A program made the position numbers and the translations under genes. From Vulcanimicrobiota bacterium (GTDB lineage Bacteria; Vulcanimicrobiota; Vulcanimicrobiia; Vulcanimicrobiales; Vulcanimicrobiaceae): a stretch of 14,430 nt of DNA. Where the stretch lies: contig JACRUB010000120.1 in NCBI GenBank assembly GCA_014305015.1, forward strand, positions 1 to 14,430, in the 5' to 3' direction. The notes beneath the pieces were generated by a model. That model was not told the origin of the DNA and ran no database searches. It worked only from the letters and a program-made list of their open reading frames with translations. Below are positions 1-6,771 of the stretch, in pieces; positions within the stretch are counted from its first letter, which is position 1, and every line of letters begins with the position of its first letter.

Positions 1-1
1 G

Positions 2-396
2 ATGGGTGGGTTCACCGTTTTTAAGATCGGAACCACCAAGACGTGGGCCGGAGTGATGTGCATCTCCGGATCGATGCTTAATAGCGAGGTACCTGCGATT
101 CGCTTTGCATGGCGCACGACGCCCGTCTATGTTGTAAACGGGTCGAGCGATGCGGTTATCCCGCCGCTCTACGGGATGGAAACTGCGGCCTTTTAGACTC
201 ACTCGGGATTCCGACGAGTTTCTACCAGCAACCCGGGGGAAGCCACTCGGTGCGCACACTCATGCCGCAGCTCCAGCGCGCCTGGGCCCATATGCATCAG
301 GGCATTACGCGGCCGGCGAGCATTCCGCAAATCCAGTCGCGCGGCGGATTCTTACCCGCCCCTCCGAGCACGCACGACGGCGTTTTGAAGCCGTAA
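2..396 (+). pseudogene. alpha/beta-hydrolase, C-terminal part, frameshifted (partial at window start)
   Basis: Two overlapping reading frames join into one alpha/beta-hydrolase tail. Frame 2 runs from the window edge to a TAG at 194-196 and contains WAGVMCISGS and VYVVNGSSDAVIP, the strand carrying the likely catalytic Asp. The frame one base earlier continues with LDSLGIPTSFYQQPGGSHSV, which carries the likely catalytic His, and stops at 394-396. Adding one T to the T4 run at 191-194 restores a continuous reading AAF-LDSLG. The first visible residues are MGG, so the window probably begins just after the nucleophile Ser of a G-x-S-M-G-G elbow; the Ser itself is not visible. The pattern resembles the phospholipase/carboxylesterase and dienelactone hydrolase-like groups, with unknown substrate. 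The last 45 bases overlap the 3' end of the opposing thioredoxin gene. It could be a true pseudogene or an intact gene with a homopolymer sequencing error. The fold assignment is fairly safe. Confidence 0.65.
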
Positions 397-885
397 CTGC
401 GAAACTGCATTCGCCATATTGAGTTGAATCGCCGGATTGAGTCCCGGCCACGTTGCGCGAATGTCTCCCCCTGGATCGATTACCACCATCGTTGGAAACC
501 CCTCGACGTTGAACCAATTCGAAGCAAGCCGGTTCGGATCGAGCGCAGCGCCGTGTAAGTCGTATTGCTTTGCAAATGCGAGCGCAACCGGCAGCGGCTC
601 ACCGACGTCGATTGGAATGACGTCGGCTTCCGGATGCGAGCGAGCGAAACGCTCCACCAACGGCAGCGAAATTTTGCAAGGTTCGCACCAACTCGCGTAA
701 AAGTCGAGGAACACGACTCGCCCGCGATGCTCAGCGAGCTTGAACGACTGCCCATTGAGACTAGCAAGCACGAGATGCGGCGCGGGGTGAGCTGTAGCTT
801 GGTCCAGGGAGCGCGGCGCAATGAGCAGTTTCCACACGACAAAGGCAATAACGAGTAGCGCAAGCACATCCCACACTCGCGCCAT
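352..885 (-). CDS. membrane-anchored thioredoxin-like protein (TlpA/ResA type)
   Basis: This is a predicted 177-residue envelope thioredoxin. Residues 7-22 form one hydrophobic helix that probably anchors it to the cytoplasmic membrane. A thioredoxin fold follows, with FYASWCEPCK giving the redox pair C67/C70 and GFPTMVVID giving the cis-proline P131. The active-site context (A-S-W-C-x-P-C) fits extracytoplasmic thiol-disulfide oxidoreductases of the TlpA/ResA/DsbE type, which reduce disulfides for cytochrome c maturation or other envelope proteins; the client is unknown. The frame stays open upstream into the thiolase gene, but the ATG at 885 gives the anchor a proper N-terminus and leaves a 37-base gap after the thiolase stop, so I chose it. 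No strong ribosome binding site is visible. It is probably cotranscribed with the thiolase. Its 3' end overlaps the opposing hydrolase by 45 bases. Confidence 0.85.
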   Translation of the reverse strand: MARVWDVLALLVIAFVVWKLLIAPRSLDQATAHPAPHLVLASLNGQSFKLAEHRGRVVFLDFYASWCEPCKISLPLVERFARSHPEADVIPIDVGEPLPVALAFAKQYDLHGAALDPNRLASNWFNVEGFPTMVVIDPGGDIRATWPGLNPAIQLNMANAVSQLRLQNAVVRARRGG

Positions 886-922
886 GACGCGCTTCGAGAA
901 GCTCAGCGTGACACGTGGTGGT

Positions 923-2125
923 TTAGTCGGTGGTAAAGACTGCTGCAATTCCCTGTCCGCCGCCGATGCACGCTGATGCGACACCGTAGCCGCCTGAGTT
1001 TCTGCGCAAATCGTGCAATGTCGTGAGTGCGAGACGCGCGCCGGAGGCGCCAAGCGGATGTCCCAGTGAAATCGCGCCGCCGTGCGGGTTGAGTCGCACG
1101 CCGTTGCTTCCCATTTCTTTCAAACACGCAAGCACTTGCGGCGCGAACGCCTCATTGATTTCCATTACTGCGAGGTCTTTTTCGGTTATGCCGGCTTGTT
1201 TGAGTGCACGCGGAATCGACATCGCGGGGCCGATTCCCATGATATCGGGATCGACGCCGACAACACTTGCGCCTACGAGGCGCCCCATCCAGGAAATGCC
1301 GTCAGCTTTTGCTTGCTTAACGGTTGTAAGAACAACGGCGGCTGCACCATCGGTAATGCCGCTGGCGTTTCCGGGTGTCACGACGCCGTCTTTGGTAAAA
1401 CGCGCGGAAAGTTTGCCGAGCTTCTCCATCGTCAGGCCGGCGCGCGGGCCTTCATCTCGGTCGATTGTTGATGTGGTGCCTTTGGGTCCGGGCACGGTGA
1501 GCACCGCAATCTCTTCTCCGAAATAGCCGTCACCTTGAGATGCGAGCGCGTGCTCTTGCGATGCAAGCGCGAACTCATCGCATGCTTCGCGCGAGACGTT
1601 ATATTTTTTCGCCAGATTTTCGGCCGTAATCGCCATCGGCATGTTGTTGTACGAGTCGGTCAAGGCTTCCCAAAGTGAATCTTCGAGTTTCGGCGCAGCA
1701 CCGAGTGCAAAGCCCTTACGCGCACCGCGCACGACGTGCGGCGCTTGGCTCATCGATTCGGAACCGCCCGCCAGCGCGTAGGTGGTTTGCCCGAGCAAGA
1801 GCGAGTTTGCAGCGGTCAAGATCGCCTGAAGGCCACTGCCGCATAGACGATTGAGCGTCAGGGCCGGCGCGCCGACTGGAATTCCGACCCGAAGCGCGAC
1901 GTGGCGCGCGAGATAAATTGCATCGGCGCTGGTCTGCATGACGTTGCCGAACACAACGTCGTCGATCTTCTCCGCGGGGATTCCGCTCCGTTTGAGGGCG
2001 GCTTCGGCCGCGTGCACGGCCAGGTCGGTCGCTGAGAGGTCGGCCAGCACTCCGTTCAAATTTCCAAAGGGGGTGCGGGCGCCCGCCACGACCACGACGT
2101 CGTTCTCGCTGATACCGTTTCTCAA
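923..2125 (-). CDS. acetyl-CoA acetyltransferase (thiolase)
   Basis: This is a full-length thiolase of 400 residues, typical for the family. It condenses two acetyl-CoA to acetoacetyl-CoA, or cleaves 3-ketoacyl-CoA in the reverse direction, in the cytoplasm. All hallmarks are present: VVAGARTPFG near the N-terminus, the acyl-accepting cysteine C95 in NRLCGSGLQA, NEAFAP, the catalytic histidine H356 in GGAISLGHPLGASG, and the acid/base cysteine C386 in SACIGGGQGIA. I chose the TTG at 2125 because AGAGGA lies six bases upstream of it. A further TTG at 2146 would add seven residues and has no visible ribosome binding site. Sequence alone does not separate a biosynthetic role (polyhydroxybutyrate, ketone bodies) from fatty acid degradation, and no reductase or synthase gene is adjacent. 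It is transcribed divergently from the CRP-like regulator, which is a candidate controller. Confidence 0.95.
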   Translation of the reverse strand: MRNGISENDVVVVAGARTPFGNLNGVLADLSATDLAVHAAEAALKRSGIPAEKIDDVVFGNVMQTSADAIYLARHVALRVGIPVGAPALTLNRLCGSGLQAILTAANSLLLGQTTYALAGGSESMSQAPHVVRGARKGFALGAAPKLEDSLWEALTDSYNNMPMAITAENLAKKYNVSREACDEFALASQEHALASQGDGYFGEEIAVLTVPGPKGTTSTIDRDEGPRAGLTMEKLGKLSARFTKDGVVTPGNASGITDGAAAVVLTTVKQAKADGISWMGRLVGASVVGVDPDIMGIGPAMSIPRALKQAGITEKDLAVMEINEAFAPQVLACLKEMGSNGVRLNPHGGAISLGHPLGASGARLALTTLHDLRRNSGGYGVASACIGGGQGIAAVFTTD

Positions 2126-2207
2126 GATTGGTCCTCTCGTCTGCAAAATAGGCTCCGCTTAATTCCCGTGCGGGACGGGGCCGCCTGCGCGGCGTACTCT
2201 GGGAGCG
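2126..2207. promoter_or_regulatory. divergent intergenic region with two small inverted repeats
   Basis: This 82-base gap separates the divergent thiolase and CRP-like genes, so both promoters must lie here or in the gene ends. It contains a perfect 12-base inverted repeat TCCCGTGCGGGA (2164-2175, arms of 5, spacer TG). Directly after it is GCCGC-ctgc-GCGGC (2180-2193). The AGAGGA ribosome binding site of the thiolase is at 2132-2137 (minus strand). A TATTTT on the minus strand just upstream of that site could be a -10 element, but I see no matching -35. There is no TTGAT-N4-ATCAA type FNR/CRP box. The repeats could be operator half-sites for the neighbouring regulator, but that is inference. 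Confidence 0.35.
2132..2137 (-). promoter_or_regulatory. ribosome binding site deciding the TTG start of the thiolase
   Basis: AGAGGA on the minus strand lies six bases before the TTG at 2125. It supports this start over the TTG at 2146, which would place the site inside the coding sequence. Confidence 0.6.
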
Positions 2208-3158
2208 ATGCCGATAGTCACTCGTCCTGCCGCGATTACTCTTGATGCCAGGTCACTTCAGCCGGCTACCAAGTCCGCTCAAATTCTGGAGGCCTTCGAT
2301 AAGCTCTCCTTAGGCGCCGTACTCGAAATCAACGAGGAAACGGACCCGCGGGCCCTCCGTAATGAGATGACCCAGTTGCGCCAGGGAAAGTTTTCATGGG
2401 ACGCGCGAAACCTGGGATCGAGTCGCTGGACCGTCCGCCTCGAACGCATCGACGAGAACGCCGAAGGCGAGCATTTCTTCGCCCACGTACCGCCCTTCAA
2501 TTCGGCCAAGGCTCAAACGATTAAGGAACTAGGCGCTCAGATGAGCGAGCGTTCCTACAAAGCGGGCGAGACGATTTTTGATGAAGGCGAGATTTGGCCG
2601 TACCTCGGCGTCGTAAAAACCGGCAAAGTGATTTACACCCTGCTCTCACCAGACGGCAAAACGCACACGCTCGGCGAACGCCTGACCCACGACACCCTCA
2701 ACGAGAGCGGCACGTTCGATGGCGGCGGTGCAACCACGCGTGCGGAAGCGCTGACCGACTGCGTCGTCGTTACCGTCCCGAGCGAAGCAGTTTTGCACGC
2801 CAACCGCAATGATAGCGAACTCGCACTTGGATTTTTACAACAAGCTTCGCAAGCGCGCCGCCGTTCGATTGAAACGGTTGCCGACTTAGCGTTCGCGCAC
2901 GTGTTGCAACGCGTTGCAAAATTCTTGCTCGGATATGCGCCTGCCTCGGTCGGCATGGCCAAAGGCTTACCGGGCGTCGAGAATCTTTCGCAAGCGCAAA
3001 TTGCCGCCGCGGCCGGTACGGTTCGAGACATGGCGGCGCGCGCGTTACTGCGCCTGAAGAACGCAGGCTCGGTGGAACTCGACCGCGGACGCGTTAAGGC
3101 GATCGATCGCGCACGCCTCGAAGCGTTTGCGCACAATGTCCAAGCTCCACCCGTCTAA
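2208..3158 (+). CDS. DUF2249-CRP/FNR fusion transcriptional regulator
   Basis: This 316-residue protein has three parts. Residues about 11-80 match DUF2249 (LDARSLQP start, LEAFDKLSLGAVLEI, DPRALRNEM, GKFSWD). Residues about 105-200 form a cyclic-nucleotide-binding beta-roll (YKAGETIFDEGE, VVKTGKVIYTLLSPDG). Residues 259-300 form a CRP-type winged helix-turn-helix (LSQAQIAAAAGTVRDMAARA). In the phosphate-binding cassette the Glu is kept (E166 in LNESGTF), but the Arg expected about seven residues later aligns with A175 in GGGATT, so classical cAMP binding looks unlikely. DUF2249 is known mainly beside hemerythrin and Fe-S repair domains, which hints at a redox, NO or metal signal; this is inference. 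The recognition helix keeps R273 and R278. The ATG at 2208 follows GGGAG very closely. The gene overlaps the downstream racemase-family gene by 23 bases and diverges from the thiolase. Confidence 0.88.
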   Translation: MPIVTRPAAITLDARSLQPATKSAQILEAFDKLSLGAVLEINEETDPRALRNEMTQLRQGKFSWDARNLGSSRWTVRLERIDENAEGEHFFAHVPPFNSAKAQTIKELGAQMSERSYKAGETIFDEGEIWPYLGVVKTGKVIYTLLSPDGKTHTLGERLTHDTLNESGTFDGGGATTRAEALTDCVVVTVPSEAVLHANRNDSELALGFLQQASQARRRSIETVADLAFAHVLQRVAKFLLGYAPASVGMAKGLPGVENLSQAQIAAAAGTVRDMAARALLRLKNAGSVELDRGRVKAIDRARLEAFAHNVQAPPV

Positions 3159-3828
3159 CTCTTCACAGCACCTCGGGCTCATCGGCGGTCTCGGAACTGC
3201 GGCCGGTATTTTCTATTATGAAAAACTCGTAGAGCGGCATAGTCCGCTGCACCTGACGCTCGCGCACGCTGACTTGCCGACGATGCTGGGTGCGCTCGAA
3301 GCACAAGATTGGGACACCATGGCGGCTTATCTTCTAAGCCTGATCGAATCGCTGCGACTCGGCGGCGCAACCGTCGCTGCAATTACCGCCGTAACACCAC
3401 ATATCGTCATCGACCGCGTCGTTGCAGGCTCGCGTATTCCACTCGTAAGCGTGCTTGATGCCTTACCGAAAGCCATCCAAACCGCCAGACTGCAACGGGT
3501 TGCTGTCTTTGGAACGCGAGCAACCGTTGAGTCGCGCATTTTTGGACGCGTGCCCACCGAAAACTTCTTCGAGCTCGATCCCACCGATAGCGAAGCGGTG
3601 TATCGAATCTATGCGGACGTGGCCAGAGGCGCTTTGACTCAAGCGTATCGGGACGAGATTTGCGGAATTGCGGGCCGGGCGATCGCACGTGGTGCGAACG
3701 CCATCATCCTTGCCGGCACCGACCTCTCCGCGTTATTCCGCGACCAAGAACCGGATTTTGCGTTTCTTGATGCCGCGCGCGTGCATATCGCTGCAATCGT
3801 CGAGCGGCTTGAAGCTCCCCATCTTTGA
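3136..3828 (+). CDS. Asp/Glu racemase superfamily protein lacking both catalytic cysteines
   Basis: This 230-residue protein has the aspartate/glutamate racemase fold signature: GLIGGLGTAAGIFYYEKL at the N-terminus, a first active-site strand VAAITAVTPH (residues 80-89) and a second NAIILAGTDLSAL (188-200). Family enzymes use two cysteines, in CNTxH and GCTE, to invert amino acids. Here these positions are A85 and G194, and the codons (gcc and ggc) are unambiguous. The neighbouring T87, H89 and T195 remain, and D196 replaces the usual Glu. It is therefore probably not a standard cofactor-independent racemase; it could bind a small carboxylate or catalyse something else. I chose the ATG at 3136, inside the end of the regulator gene; a TTG at 3127 is also possible. 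It lies in a tight operon with the regulator upstream and the lipoprotein downstream. Confidence 0.85.
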   Translation: MSKLHPSNSSQHLGLIGGLGTAAGIFYYEKLVERHSPLHLTLAHADLPTMLGALEAQDWDTMAAYLLSLIESLRLGGATVAAITAVTPHIVIDRVVAGSRIPLVSVLDALPKAIQTARLQRVAVFGTRATVESRIFGRVPTENFFELDPTDSEAVYRIYADVARGALTQAYRDEICGIAGRAIARGANAIILAGTDLSALFRDQEPDFAFLDAARVHIAAIVERLEAPHL

Positions 3829-4271
3829 AAACGCCGAATATGGTCTTGATAGTGGTTAGCGGACTGACACTGCTATCAGGTTGTACACCTCACACCTCTG
3901 CGCGAAGAGCTGCGAGCGTGGCTACTCCGAGTATTGGTGTAACGTGTAAGGGATATGCCGATCCTGAGCCCGGAGGACAAAAAAGCTACGCAGTTTCAGA
4001 AATAGCATCGCGCGGTGTTCCGCCACTCACTCATGGACAGGCTTCGCTGATTCACCGAATTCGGCGATACATTCACTCGAACACTCTGCGCTTTGCATTT
4101 TTGGAAACAGGTTTTATCGTATTTAATGCCCCGAATTGGCCATGCAGCGACATTCCGCCAGGGGACTTAGTTCTCAATGCCGTCAACTCGTTTTATCAGC
4201 CTGGCGAGAACGCATTTAACACGCATGGCATGCCCGATCCCCCAACGCCCGGGCCCTGGATGAAGCCCTAG
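3825..4271 (+). CDS. small predicted lipoprotein of unknown function
   Basis: This 148-residue protein matches no family I recognise. The N-terminus MKTPNMVLIVVSGLTLLSGC has a short charged start, a hydrophobic core and a lipobox (L17-S18-G19-C20), so it is probably lipidated at C20 and anchored in the envelope. The mature part has two further cysteines (C41, C107), a hydrophobic stretch RFAFLETGFIVF around 89-100, and a proline-rich tail PDPPTPGPW. The start is a TTG at 3825 whose bases overlap the TGA of the racemase gene (TTGA), which suggests translational coupling. An ATG at 3840 would also work but loses the positive charge of the signal peptide. Hand-counted GC over 3841-4260 is about 53 percent, visibly lower than in the neighbouring core genes. 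Its stop codon overlaps the stop of the opposing gene in CTAG. Confidence 0.7.
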   Translation: MKTPNMVLIVVSGLTLLSGCTPHTSARRAASVATPSIGVTCKGYADPEPGGQKSYAVSEIASRGVPPLTHGQASLIHRIRRYIHSNTLRFAFLETGFIVFNAPNWPCSDIPPGDLVLNAVNSFYQPGENAFNTHGMPDPPTPGPWMKP

Positions 4272-4691
4272 AAAATATCGTAGACGTCCGCAGTTTCTCC
4301 CGGGTTAGGCCGTGGAACACCATTGCGCCCGCACGTCACAAAATCGCCGTGCATCCCGCGTAGCATGCGCATAGTTCCGATATCGCGCAATTCGTTTGCT
4401 GCTACCTGATAAATCAAAGGGCAAATATCGTACACCGACCAGTAGGTCCGTTTTTCCGCGGAGATCCGCGTGGGGGCCCGGGTGCACAGATAGTGCGACA
4501 AAAAATCCGTTTCGGTCGGTTAGCACCGTAATAACGTCGTAGTCACTTTTCAAGGTAATCCGAGCACCCGCCACGGGGCCGTCTTGATCCACCACGTGGC
4601 CGCGGACCATTCCGGTGGTACCGTCAGCCACGGCCGGTGACCCTGGCGCCAGCAACACCAACAAAGACGCAACCACAAAGAACATTTTCAT
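4268..4691 (-). pseudogene. exported carboxypeptidase-regulatory-like small protein with apparent frameshift
   Basis: The first frame starts at the ATG at 4691, seven bases from the stop of the PDZ-S16 protease gene. It encodes a signal peptide (MKMFFVVASLLVLLAPGSPAVA) and a carboxypeptidase-regulatory-like beta-sandwich: GMVRGHVVDQDGPVAGARIT, then TDRNGFFVALSVHPGP. At the C5 run (plus-strand G5, 4472-4476) the plausible reading moves by +1 to TRISAEKRTYWSVYDICPL and runs to the TAG at 4268-4270. Removing one C gives a continuous 140-residue protein, consistent with the family pattern of a GFF strand followed by PG and another strand. The uncorrected first frame instead runs on into unlike sequence and stops at 4305. 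Explanations are a homopolymer sequencing error, a true pseudogene, or +1 slippage at CCC-C. The specific function is unknown; such domains usually sit in exported or adhesive proteins. Confidence 0.6.
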
Positions 4692-4695
4692 ACGT

Positions 4696-5667
4696 TCATC
4701 CCGCGAGCGCTTTAAGTGCTTCATCAAAAGTATGAACGGGCACGATCTTGATCTCGTGACTGCCCGCGATCTCGTTGTAGTTTTCGCGGGGCACAAAAAA
4801 CATGGTTGCGCCTGCCCGGCGTGCTGCAATGAGCTTCTGCGGCGCACCTTCGATGGGGCCGACGATGCCATCGTAAGAAATCGTGCCCGTGCCGGCAATT
4901 TTCATAACAGGCGACGGTGACGGCTTGAGCGTGCGGTAGATGTCCATTGCAAACATTAGTCCACCCGAACTGCCCGATACGTTGAACGGCTTGAATTTCA
5001 CCGGAACGGCCAAGTGCGGCGCATCAAACGTTGCGAGTAGGTACACACCGAGGCGCGCTTGGCCCTTGTTCTCAATTGTAATCACGCGCGCACTTTGAAG
5101 CCTCCCTTTGCGCAAGTAGGTGACGTTCACTGGATCACCGGGCTTCAGCTTGAAAAGCGCGTTCTGCACGGTGACTGTGCTCGAGACCGGTTTTCCGTTG
5201 ACCGTTCGCAATACATCGCCTGGCTGCAATTCGCTCTGCGCGCGCGAGGTTGGGTCAAAACGCGCAATTGACACACTCGAGTCGGGAATCTTCACGCCGA
5301 GGTTTGCCGCGCGCTCCGCTACGACTGCAGCAATGGACTGGCTCTCGTTCATCGCGTGTTTCATGATATCGTCGAACTGCGGAATGGTGACGCCCTTGGG
5401 CACCACCTCTTCCGTATGCACGATCCGTGCGCCGGGCAGAAATCCTTGGAGCAGCAAAAGCGGGCTCACCCGCTCCTGAAGCGTTACGTCTGTCATGTAG
5501 TAGTGTTGGACCGGCGGCTTGTGTCCGTCCACGGTGAGGACATCGCGCACGTCGATCGCGCTGCCGGGCAAAATCAACGAGTACGGCGTTGGGGCAAACG
5601 AAATCGCGGCCGCCACAAAGGCGGCCACGATATAGGTGAGGACTCGATTGCGCGGAGGCATCCGCAT
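4696..5667 (-). CDS. PDZ domain-containing Lon-type (S16) membrane protease, YlbL/SepM-like
   Basis: This 323-residue protein has a membrane-anchoring helix at about 9-25 and then an extracytoplasmic part. A PDZ domain spans about 125-200 (LQPGDVLRTVNGKPV, LKPGDPVNVTYLRKG), followed by a Lon-like protease domain at about 205-320. The catalytic Ser-Lys dyad is S234 in SGSSGGLMFAMDIY and K278 in GAPQKLIAARRAGA, with the typical ending MFFVPRENYNE. There is no ATPase domain. Relatives cleave secreted signal peptides or envelope proteins (SepM in streptococci; YlbL in Bacillus). I chose the ATG at 5667, eight bases after the stop of the coiled-coil gene; a second ATG at 5661 is possible. Location next to coaD and rsmD matches the ylbL neighbourhood in Firmicutes. 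The substrate cannot be told from sequence. Confidence 0.92.
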   Translation of the reverse strand: MRMPPRNRVLTYIVAAFVAAAISFAPTPYSLILPGSAIDVRDVLTVDGHKPPVQHYYMTDVTLQERVSPLLLLQGFLPGARIVHTEEVVPKGVTIPQFDDIMKHAMNESQSIAAVVAERAANLGVKIPDSSVSIARFDPTSRAQSELQPGDVLRTVNGKPVSSTVTVQNALFKLKPGDPVNVTYLRKGRLQSARVITIENKGQARLGVYLLATFDAPHLAVPVKFKPFNVSGSSGGLMFAMDIYRTLKPSPSPVMKIAGTGTISYDGIVGPIEGAPQKLIAARRAGATMFFVPRENYNEIAGSHEIKIVPVHTFDEALKALAG

Positions 5668-5675
5668 TCGATGCG

Positions 5676-6239
5676 CTATTTCTTGACGAGCTCTACCGAT
5701 TCCATCGCGGCAGTCTCATCTGCGGCCTGCGCATCAAACGCAACACGTTTGCTCTTGGCTGCGGCTTCCGCAAGAGGCGACGCCGTGCCGGAGGGCGGCT
5801 GCTTGGCAGTCAGCGTCTCGCGGCCCTTGCGCACGGATCCCAGCGCGCCGGAAAGCCGGTTTTCTAACTCACCTAAGAGCTGCGCAGCGTACTGATCCGC
5901 GCCTTCGCGAATTTTCTGCGCGCGTGCCTCGGCTTCTCGCAAGACCGTTTCGGCCGTGGTTCGAGCCCGCTGCACGATTTCGTTTTGATCCACCAGTTGT
6001 TCGTGCGTGACGCTTGCTTCGCTAACGATGGACTGCGCTTTCTCTTGCGCAGCGCGAATCATGCGGTCCTGATCCTTGGCGATGATTTTGGCGCGACCCA
6101 CCTCTTCGGGCAGTGTCGAGCGGATTTTTTCGACGAACTCAATGAGACGCTCTTCGCTAAGAACGCGATAGCCCGCGGGCAGCCACGTACCTTCGTGCAC
6201 GTAAGCTTCAAGTTTATCCAGGACGCGATAGACCGACAT
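5676..6239 (-). CDS. coiled-coil protein, DivIVA / ATP synthase b-subunit-like
   Basis: This 187-residue protein is probably mainly helical. Residues 1-44 form a short conserved-looking head (MSVYRVLDKLEAYV, LSEERLIEFVEKIRSTLPEE). Residues about 45-145 are a long charged coiled coil rich in Ala, Glu, Arg and Gln (AQEKAQSIVSEASVTHEQL, ETVLREAEARAQKIREGA). The tail is Ala-rich and probably disordered. There is no membrane segment or signal peptide. Similar proteins near coaD are often annotated as DivIVA-like or as ATPase b/E-subunit-like; the likeness is to coiled-coil character rather than a diagnostic motif, so the role (scaffolding, cell division) is open. The start is decided by a perfect GGAGGT at 6246-6251, six bases before the ATG at 6239. 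The open frame extends upstream to 6374 inside coaD, but that part reads as a coaD shadow. Confidence 0.8.
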   Translation of the reverse strand: MSVYRVLDKLEAYVHEGTWLPAGYRVLSEERLIEFVEKIRSTLPEEVGRAKIIAKDQDRMIRAAQEKAQSIVSEASVTHEQLVDQNEIVQRARTTAETVLREAEARAQKIREGADQYAAQLLGELENRLSGALGSVRKGRETLTAKQPPSGTASPLAEAAAKSKRVAFDAQAADETAAMESVELVKK

Positions 6240-6245
6240 TCGAGT

Positions 6246-6251
6246 ACCTCC
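6246..6251 (-). promoter_or_regulatory. strong ribosome binding site of the coiled-coil gene
   Basis: GGAGGT on the minus strand lies six bases before the ATG at 6239. It sits in the 13-base gap after coaD and decides the start against the longer open frame that reaches into coaD. It is the best Shine-Dalgarno sequence in the window; most other genes in this run rely on stop-start overlap. Confidence 0.8.
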
Positions 6252-6252
6252 G

Positions 6253-6771
<519 letters not shown>

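Noticed and set aside
190..196. Programmed -1 frameshift site in the hydrolase
   Set aside because: The bases do not form an X-XXY-YYZ slippery heptamer in the zero frame and no obvious stimulatory structure follows.
5356..5895. Plus-strand open frame opposite the S16 protease and coiled-coil genes
   Set aside because: The composition is shadow-like, it has no ribosome binding site or domain, and it crosses two well-supported genes on the other strand.
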